64,000 bases of DNA, from positions 34,764 to 98,763 of the forward strand of contig JAOTOM010002327.1 of assembly GCA_034440615.1 (NCBI GenBank), read 5' to 3'. This stretch comes from Ashinkailepas kermadecensis (Eukaryota; Arthropoda; Thecostraca; Neolepadidae). Each line of letters begins with the position of its first letter. Within the stretch, counting starts at the first letter, position 1. Made by a program: the position numbers and the translations under genes. The notes beneath the pieces are model-generated. The model searched no databases. It had not been told where the DNA came from and was given only the letters and a program-made list of their open reading frames with translations. This document shows positions 55,270 to 64,000 of this stretch, in pieces.

Positions 55270-57375
55270 GCACACATATCCATGATACGTCAATGCTCTC
55301 CAAGTGTTCGCGTGCGATGGGTGATTACGGAGCGAATAAGTCGGCGAGTGCAGGTGGTGTCTGTACAGTATCGTATTGTATAGGGAACTGGTTTTATGAG
55401 GGTCCATGAAGCATTGTGTTTAGGGGAGACTTTTTGTTCCTGGTTTCAATGGATTCTGCAATTTTTAGTTCTGTCATGTCTTCAAATCCGCAAGATTGTG
55501 CTGCTGAGCGTTGTTGGAGTCATGGTGTTTTCGGGGTGATTTATGGGGAAATGCTCTCCAAAAGGGGTGTTTTTCGTTTTGTTCTTTGCATATCTGATGT
55601 GTTCCATGTATCTGTCCCTAACCATGCGTGCTGTTTCCACAAGATAAGTTATGAGTGCTGTCCCTTAGGCGCAAAGCTCGCACTTAATTTTGTACACCAC
55701 ATTTTTGGTGTAACATCTGTCTTTGAGACAGGCCAAACAGCATTGGCACGCTCTATTGCCTGCAAGGCATGGTGGAGGGTCGAGGGCAGATTTAGTAAAT
55801 GTCTCCGAAAGTGTTTTTGCGCTTTTCCAGGCTACGCGCATTGAGTGTGGACCTAGCGATGGCTGTGGCTATCTTTTTTTTGTCAGAGAATCGTCGATAA
55901 ATGCCAAACTAATTTATGTGGTGTCTGCGGATCCATGTGAGCTGGATGCGTTTGTATCGTGGGTGTATTGACTTGTCGCGCGACGTCTGCATTTAGCATT
56001 GTGTGTCAATACTCGAAATTGTGTTATTCTGTATCATGCTATGAGGATAGCCATTGGATAGGAAAAGACATTGGATTTTGTCGATCTCTTTTTTGGGGCG
56101 CGGCCTTATCAGAACCTAGACGCATTGCTCTCAGCAATTGAACATACATAACGGAACTTTTAGTTTGGATAGGGTGAGCCCATTTGTATGGGAGGATAAT
56201 AGGAGCTGCCATCGGTTTAATGAAAAGTTATGTTGTATTGGTCAGGTCACTGTTGACCGTTAGTGTCGAGAAAGGAAATTTGGCTGTTGGTAGACTGATC
56301 ACTTCTCTCTATGGTAAATTTTAGCCTGGGATGGAAGCGGTTCATGTCTGCTGATGCGGAACTGTTCGCGAACTTCAGTAAGATAATCTACTGTGTCTTT
56401 TAGATGGACTGGTACAAAGATGAAAAGCTGGGAAACGAGTTTCTCTAGGAACCAAGTTTGTTTGTCCAAAGGGTCGCCACATGCCGAAACTGTAGGTCTG
56501 AGGGCACGTCAGGTTTGTGGGTTTTAGGGAGGCCATAGAGTTCTGCTGTGCGGGAGGAATTTGGTTTGATAGCTATGACAATTTTGCATGGGATCTTTCC
56601 TGCATTCTTTCGATAATCATTTTCTTGATAGTCGCTTCCAAACGTTTAGTCGGGTTCGTCCCTATGTGTTCATATTCTAAGATGATTTTCGAAGCCTTTT
56701 CTATATAGGATTCCCGTGTCATGAGAACAAAACCTTTTCATTTATCCGAGCGTTTTACGATGACGTTGGGATCTTTGCGCAACGTTTTGAGAGCCGTTAG
56801 TTCGTCTTGTGAGTGGTTTGACTGGTACGATTGACTGGTACGATGGTTTTTGAAAATGCTGATGACTTTCCGTTTTAATGATCTAAGTGCTGACTAATAA
56901 ATAGCAATACTAGTTTGTGGTGCCATCCTTGTAGTAGTATCACTGAATCTGGGCGCTAAATGTGGTACTGTGTGATGGGCTGTCTGTGTAGTGTCAGTGT
57001 GGGACTGTTGGTGGTGGGTGCTTTGTGTGGCAGATGTATCGGTCATTGCTGGTTGTGAGTGCTGTTGTTGACCACGCTTATTGTTCATTTCCTTCTTCCA
57101 ACGTAGTGCAAAGGCTCCCCTTTTCCAAACCTATTTCTACCTGCCTTATGACATGCCGATTAATGCTACGAATGAGGGCGAAATTGGGCTCTTTGCTAAA
57201 CATTTCAGACACATTTGGAATAGCTTGGCCTGTGAGATCAAGCAACTTAGTTTTATCATTTGACCTATCAACTATGAGTGTGTCTGGCGGTGTAAAGGTT
57301 AGCGTGTCACGTCGTTGCTCTGGAGCAAGTGGTGCAGTGCGCTGGGCGGGGTAACAACCAGAGCCGCTGCTCATG
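55270..57375 (-). mobile_element. Penelope-like element, decayed
   Basis: Minus-strand readings in shifting frames, in order: LLDLTGQAIPNVSEMFSKEPNFAL (shown by NVSEMFSKEPNFAL, about 57200), DTNTYIEKASKIILEY-like text (56700), NPTKRLEATIKKMI (56650), the RT signature ELYGLPKTHKPDVPSD (56530), then a cysteine-rich region CLACLKDRCYTKNVVYKI and KCELC (55740-55670) and LVETARMVRDRYMEHIR (55640-55600). This is the layout of Penelope elements: N-terminal domain, RT with YGLPKxHK, and a GIY-YIG-type endonuclease with its Cys motif. Stops and frameshifts are many, so it is inactive. Ends are not defined. Confidence 0.78.
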
Positions 57376-58254
57376 CATCCTATGCACAGCGAAAAAACAT
57401 CACATTTAAAATGTGTGATCTGCCTGTATGCCTGTCTGTGTCTGTATGATGCGATTCACGTAACTCAGATACCTTGCCCTCGAGCGCGCATGGTGCTCTA
57501 CATGTTCAGCTGGGCGAGCTTCAACCCGACGAGCCGTAGGAGACTCAGTAGATTTACTAACTGACCTGTCGACCACCGCAGGAGGCAACAAACATCCTTC
57601 TGTGTGTTGCGATGACTTCGCCCGGTGGGGTGAGGTTTTTCCTCTGTTCGACGTATTGGCGAAAGTTCAATCCGCGAATTCATCCGAAATTTCAATGAGT
57701 TCAGTCAGGGTGGCCCTGTGTTTTGTACAATAATGTTTTTCGGCAATCTGAGTTTATCCAGCAAGAGCGTCATCTTGATTAGCAGTGATGGCACGGTGTG
57801 AGTTCGGTCTATAGTTAGCCTGGTTTTGGTAGCTATATTAATATGCTCATTTTGACCTTGTATTGCCGTTCACACGGTGCTCGTTAGGTCAGTACGCGTG
57901 TCAAAGTGTTCAGAGCACGAATTAAAGTCGCTGTTACTAAATCAGAACTACGTGGCACGGCGACCAGTGGTCCATGGTCGAGTACCTTTGACAAATTATA
58001 TGGTTGGGCGTTTCTGAGCGGAAGGTGTGAATGCGCATTTGTGTTGCGAAGTCTTCACAACTCTTACTATGCTGATGCCCACAGACATCGATCTCCCGAC
58101 GGAACCTAACGAAGGCCAATCCAGCAAAAGAAGGAAGTGTGTTGGATGTGATCGTGCGGACGGCGGCTATGCTGGTTGTGATGCCTGTCGCGTGACCGAC
58201 GGCTGGTTGCATTCCCCGGCAGTTGGCCGGTGCACCTCTGTTGCAGATGGCGCC
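57376..58254. other. No gene recognised
   Basis: Short ORFs on both strands; no domain, no splice pattern. Confidence 0.4.
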
Positions 58255-58410
58255 AGCAGCTCGGTGGTTAAGCTGAGCGTCTGGCATGCCAGAGGTAGGA
58301 GTTCGATTCCCCGCGGTGAGCGCCCTTCCTGCCAGGGTGAGAGGCAAGTGACGCCATATGGCCTCAGCTGCTGATTGCGTCGTAAAGCCACAACCAACCA
58401 ACCAATCGAC
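58255..58410 (+). mobile_element. tRNA-derived SINE
   Basis: Box A GTGGTTAAGCTGAGCG, box B GGAGTTCGATTCCCC, then CCTGCCAGGGTGAGAGGCAA, GTGACGCCATATGGCCTCAG and the tail CGTAAAGCCACAACCAACCA. Same family as 52958-53105 (opposite strand). Confidence 0.9.
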
Positions 58411-58437
58411 CTCTGTTGCGTGGCATTCTTGACCTTA

Positions 58438-58565
58438 ACGTCGGTTGTTTTTTTGGGCTTAGGGGCACATCGACTGCTTCGGTCATACAGCGCCCATTGA
58501 CCTCGATGTCGCGCGTGTCTGTTCTGTCCGTGCCCACGCTGGTTTGTAATAAAAATCAGTAGCAT
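58438..58565 (-). mobile_element. SINE, type 2 body
   Basis: GGGCTTAGGGGCACATCGAC then TGCTTCGGTCATACAGCGCC. Same family as 44188 and 42636. It lies head-on to the SINE just upstream, tail to tail. Confidence 0.65.
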
Positions 58566-59219
58566 GAAGTTCGGAAAGCTTTTATTTCGGCAACGTCTAC
58601 AACTTTAAAAGTACAGCTCCCGGGGCCGGTCTTCAAATGTTCCCCGGCAAAAATGGCACCTCGCATGTCCGCGGCCTGCGATGAACACCGTCGTAATGCA
58701 ATCCACACATCCTGCTCCGTGGAAGCAGGGCAAAATCACTCCTCTTCGGACGGTTCTCGACCATGCCCTAAGGCACACCGCACATCACTGAAAAAAAGCA
58801 TTCGATCAACAAGCGCAAAACCAAAAGTGCCCATCTAAACCAATGTTATCAGCACAACGCCTTGCTGACGCCGGCATAACGAGTGAAGCATGCTAGCGTG
58901 GGACCGTGGAGTAAAGCCTGTAAATCGTCAACGAACGCTTTGCAATTGATCCATCATCTACAGAACAATGTATTACGGGTGCTGCTTCGCTGGTTAGCAA
59001 TGTATTGCTAACAATGTATTCATCTTATTGCTGGTGGTCGAACTACATATAATCGCGTGTGTGCGTGGCTTCATTCTGGTATAAATTACTCTTGACAAAT
59101 CTAAATGAACTTCAAGAGCCTATTGCCATAGTTATATGTTATTGAAGGCATATGTTGAATATCTATACCGACAAGTATAGATGTTATAGATATTAACAGG
59201 TATATGTTGAAACTGGAGC
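58566..59219. other. No gene recognised
   Basis: Unique sequence; 58653-58838 ORF has no motif. Confidence 0.4.
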
Positions 59220-59540
59220 GGATACAAGTGGCACGATGGGGCATGTGCCCCTCACCCCTATGAGAAGGTGCCCCCCCCCCCCTGGTCGGGAAAAAATGCC
59301 GCTCTTGGAAAGCTCGAGTGCATCCCCCTCCATTTGTTATGTGAAAAGTGCCCTGAAGCGACAAGGCACCCCTTTGAAGTGCATAGGCGCGCCCTCCTCA
59401 CCCATCGAATTTTTCAGCCAGGGTCTTCCCTTCGAGAGAAAAAGGAGCCCTCCTGGAAGGCCCACGTGCCCCCTCCCCTCGCATTTTCAGCCAGAAGCGC
59501 TCCCCTCCCATGACAATGCCTGGATTCCCCCTTGATTGAA
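59220..59540. repeat. C-rich dispersed repeat block
   Basis: Recurring GTGCCCC(C)TC and CATTTTCAGCCAG/TTTTTCAGCCAGG motifs at 59236, 59263, 59412 and 59480, with a C12 run at 59270. Related pieces on the other strand at 48540-48640. Likely an old MITE family with internal repeats. Confidence 0.5.
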
Positions 59541-60137
59541 GATACAGGTTGCGCTTTCCATGTCGGCTTTCTCCAGTCAAAGATTCTCGCACAACACCAT
59601 CCGAGGGATGCTGCCTTCGGGAGGCCGAGGCAGGCTGGGCAACGTTCAATGGTGTCCAACATGACTTCCGGATGTCAATGGTTTAACTTCTCGGTCAAAT
59701 TATACGTCGGCATTTCGAGAAGTTTTCAGTTGGTATACCGTCCAGTGGCAATCATACAGTACATGTGGCCAGATAACTACAACCAAATAATGTCCAGCAT
59801 TCTTTCGGCTATAATATTGCCCAAAGTATGCTTAAACTGGATAATTATATATGTAGGACTGGTCAGATCAAGCGAATTTCGTCCCTCGCTTGCAGTCTAT
59901 GCGGTCGTATTGCGCCTTTGTGTTAGTGCATGCGTGACTAGTTTTGCGAATCGTACAAATATTACTGCATCCTCATTCCACAACAGTCTCGACCATATTT
60001 CTAGTTGTCCCTCTCAGCTCTCGCACTATATCGCGATTTCTTGCCCCGTCCTTCCTTATCTATCAATATCTCTATTTGTCCGTCAATCTTCCTCTCCTGT
60101 CCTGCTCAGTCTGTCTGTCTCATTTGTCTCTCTTCTT
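59541..60137. other. No gene recognised
   Basis: Unique sequence leading into the pyrimidine microsatellite. The long ORFs here (593, 458 and 439 codons) owe their length to the microsatellite. Confidence 0.45.
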
Positions 60138-61132
<995 letters not shown>

Positions 61133-61310
61133 TCACTCTCACTCTCATTCTCACTCTCACTCACTCACTCACTCTATCATGCACGCACGCACGCACGCAC
61201 TCACTCATGCACTCACGCACTCATGCACGCACGCACTCATGCACGCACGCACTCACTCACGCCCTCACTCACGCACTCACTCACGCACTCACTCACGCAC
61301 TCACTTTGGA
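61133..61310. repeat. (CACT)n/(CACGCACT)n satellite tail
   Basis: CACTCTCACTCTCATT passes into CACGCACG and then into CACTCACTCACGC-type repeats to 61306. Confidence 0.95.
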
Positions 61311-61582
61311 TAACAGGTGACTAAAGAGTTGTTAGTCCAATGCTGCTCATGCAAGCAACGTCATATGCGTGTAGTTCACATTCACGGATATTCTGGATGC
61401 ACTTCCCCGTCCATCGCTCCATCGACACACATCCACAAAGGCCAGCTTATCGTCTCTTCAGTTCCAGCATATACCATATGACCGGATTCGTATATGACCG
61501 GATTGCTATCCCATCCCGCACCAACTTAACTCCTGTTGCTCGTCATCCGACAGGTGTACTGGTTGGAGCTGTCCTTCAACGC

Positions 61583-61750
61583 CTTCTGGGGGGAACGAGT
61601 GGTCTAGGGGTAAGATGCTCGTCTCACAATCGAAAGGTTGTGGGTTCGAGTCTCACCTGTCGCTACTCTTCGCCCGCGACCAATCGGCGTGAGAGATTGA
61701 CGACGCTACATGACTCAACGGTCGACGTGTCGTAAAACCAATAACCAACG
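61583..61750 (+). mobile_element. tRNA-derived SINE, best-preserved copy
   Basis: Head: AGTGGTCTAGGGGTAAGATG (box A) and GTGGGTTCGAGTCTCAC (box B), 34 bp apart as in a tRNA. Body: GCCCGCGACCAATCGGCGTG and AGAGATTGACGACGCTACAT. Tail: GTCGTAAAACCAATAACCAA. The acceptor stem does not pair, so it is not a working tRNA. An internal pol III promoter is implied. Confidence 0.92.
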
Positions 61751-63369
61751 CCTTCTGGTTCCGCCTGCAAGTGATTCAATTAGTTTCAGCCAAAGTACGA
61801 ACCTGTAAAATCGGAATGGACGCACGACACTTCAAATAAATGTTCTTAATATGTATGTAGGGTAGGCCAGTAGACAATCAAAGGTGAACAAATTACTAAA
61901 TGATCTCGTCAATGAGAATTTGAGATGAGGAGATTAATAGTAAAGGATCCTTGCAAGTTTAATTCCTCTATGACCAGGCTCCGGGCGCAACAATGGTTGG
62001 CGCCAGCCGACGCCGTTCGTGATTAAAGTCGGTACGGTGAGTCGAAAAGGTTGTTATGCATTGTAGTGCGGATACCAGTGTAGCGTTTTCATTCTCTCTT
62101 CAGCTTCATGAATGACCATCCTGTAAAGAATTCGAAGTGGTATATCCCCTCCAACTACAAGTCTACCAGCAAAAGGGAAAAGGCAGATGACTGCACGTAG
62201 TGGTAAAGCGTTAGGAAATACAACTTGTTCCCCAAATGCTAAAGTACAGTCATGAAGGCCCACTGACTTGATGTCCATCGACTGACATTTGCTTAATTGG
62301 TCAATCGTTCCAAGCCATTGGAGAAAGCAAGTTCCCAGCCGCAAGGCAGATATTATAACACTTGTTTTCATGCATACTAAAGCAGCAAGCAAGAATGAAG
62401 CAACATAAGCGACTATGCCGAACATTTTATGTTTCAAGGACATCGGCCATATCAAGATTGTGACTGATGATACTGTGATAATGCTCGATATGTTGTGGAA
62501 TGAATGGCGGATGAAGGAAAGAAAATGTGATTATGTTGTAGTTCATCTGGCTCTTTCATCTTGGTGGACACATGGAACTATTCATATATTATACATTCAC
62601 GTTCATAAGTTCTCATACTATACCTGCAATGCGTCCAATGACAACGCTGAACGCAAACCGTGCTCCATTTGTCTTTGCCGTACTTACGCAAATTTCAAAC
62701 ATGACTACCGGGTTCATGTTGCATTTTTCGCTTTCCTACTTGACTACTACAACACCGGGTGACCGTTATCTATGTAAGATTAACTTTGCATGCGCACTTC
62801 ATTGTGAACCTTGTTGAAGAGCCGCAAGGTACAGCAGTGCCCATATGCTGAGGTAGGTCACCAAGCGTAATTTTGACACAAAACACGAGTTTATTTTTAC
62901 AACGGTAGCATGTTTTCAGTGCGGCGTCACTTAGACAGCATGTGCCAATCAGATGGAAGTTTTGGTTTCCGTATCTTCGTGTAGCAGATGGGACACCCTG
63001 AGACAGGGACACTCATCTTTCGTCGTATGCTGCTTTGGCAAACTAAGTACCTCTGGGAAATTGGCGGTGGTGCGGTGGCGAAATAATGTGTACCTCGCGC
63101 CACGTTTTGACAAGAGATCTCTGGAGTTTACTGCCTGCAGAGCGACAAGCATGTGTTTGTCACAAAACATTTGTCGAAATAAAATATATATGTCTATGCA
63201 ACAGGAAATAAAATATAGGATCAGAATATGCCAATGCATTTCCTAAGAAATACTGCTGATTATGCATACCTTGGCTGAATAAAATGGTAAAATTATCTCT
63301 GAATTCCGTTGCGATGATGCATAGACTTGCACATCAAATATAAATCCAAATTTACCATTGCACATGTAT
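61751..63369. other. No gene supported; one 133-codon minus ORF
   Basis: The minus ORF 62455-62054 has two hydrophobic stretches (IVAYVASFLLAALVC and AVICLFPFAGRLVVGG) but no known motif, neutral codon use and no splice context. I list it as unassigned. ORFs at 62949-63246 overlap antisense and are not supported. Confidence 0.35.
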
Positions 63370-63604
<235 letters not shown>

Positions 63605-64000
63605 GCATGAAAAGTTTCAACATATCCATAATCATTGTGCAATTGTTCAGTCAAATAGCACCTTGCCTTCTTGCAGGCAACAATTTTTCATGCCTAAATA
63701 CTCTTATAAAAATAGATTATTCATACATTGCGGTCACTGAGTTTTCGCATCGAAACTCCGCGTGAGGAAGTATATTATCGTTGCCCAACCTTACCTATAA
63801 GACCAATAGGTTTCAGTTCAGTCTGCGTGTCATGGTCGTCTCGTGCGGAATGTTTCGCTCGCCGTATTGAAGATGATGAAAAAGTATCTGGATCAGAAGC
63901 TTCTTCATTCAGTAGATAAAACATGTCACCGATTATAGTCGTGCACTGCGATACGTTTCGTTCTAACTTAAGACATCACCAATCTACGTAACCACAAATA
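63605..64000. other. No gene recognised
   Basis: Unique sequence to the window edge; no motif or repeat identified. Confidence 0.4.

Noticed and set aside
55416..55971. 142-codon plus ORF rich in Cys and Phe
   Set aside because: Antisense of the Penelope-like element's endonuclease region; no independent support.
61583..61660. Functional tRNA gene
   Set aside because: Boxes A and B are good, but the acceptor stem does not pair and the unit continues into a SINE body and tail shared with other copies.

Overview
The window is eukaryotic nuclear DNA from a repeat-rich animal genome, most likely an arthropod. Host coding is spread over short exons with canonical GT-AG introns. One gene is a painless-like TRPA channel, a family described from arthropods, and (TTAGG)-like telomere-type runs occur near 48.0-48.2 kb. 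Coding exons are very GC-rich at third codon positions while introns and intergenic DNA are much more AT-rich. A crustacean (barnacle-like) source would fit, but the sequence does not prove it.

Three host genes are visible. (1) Plus strand: the terminal exon of a synaptotagmin-type C2B protein, 2076-2248. (2) Minus strand: a three-exon TRPA (painless-like) channel, 14116-8692. Its exons join in phase into about 904 residues, from a methionine at the start of exon 1 to a stop at 8692. (3) Minus strand: the last two exons (40850-40661 and 33805-33598) of the V-ATPase proteolipid subunit c, joined in phase over an intron of about 6.9 kb. Its first, short N-terminal exon was not found.

Most of the rest is mobile or repetitive DNA. 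The V-ATPase intron holds a nearly complete CR1-type LINE in sense orientation, a non-autonomous hAT element and a minisatellite. Elsewhere there are RNase-H-bearing LINE remains (16.9-20.2 kb and 27.5-32.7 kb), a decayed hAT/Charlie-type transposase (24.4-26.6 kb), a Penelope-like element (57.4-55.3 kb, minus), CR1 3' fragments, two hAT MITE families with 8-bp target duplications, tRNA-derived SINEs sharing a 3' tail, and long (TA)n and (TCTCTG)n microsatellites. From 41 kb to the right end I recognise no host exon.

Two observations stand out. First, the tandem arrays are not randomly placed. Every 3' splice site or start-codon edge I can identify in the host genes lies at or within about 50 bp of a tandem array, on the intron side. 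In four cases the array unit itself contains the splice acceptor, the start codon or the stop codon of the exon, so the host gene's own exon edge appears to be the seed of the array. The donor sites I can see have no such arrays. A period of exactly 80 bp recurs in three of the arrays. Second, the CR1 element has its ORF1 stop codon directly after a classical -1 frameshift heptamer (G GGA AAC). The -1 frame is blocked three codons upstream of it and open from it into ORF2. This suggests that ORF2 is made by programmed -1 ribosomal frameshifting, an arrangement I do not know as standard for this LINE clade.
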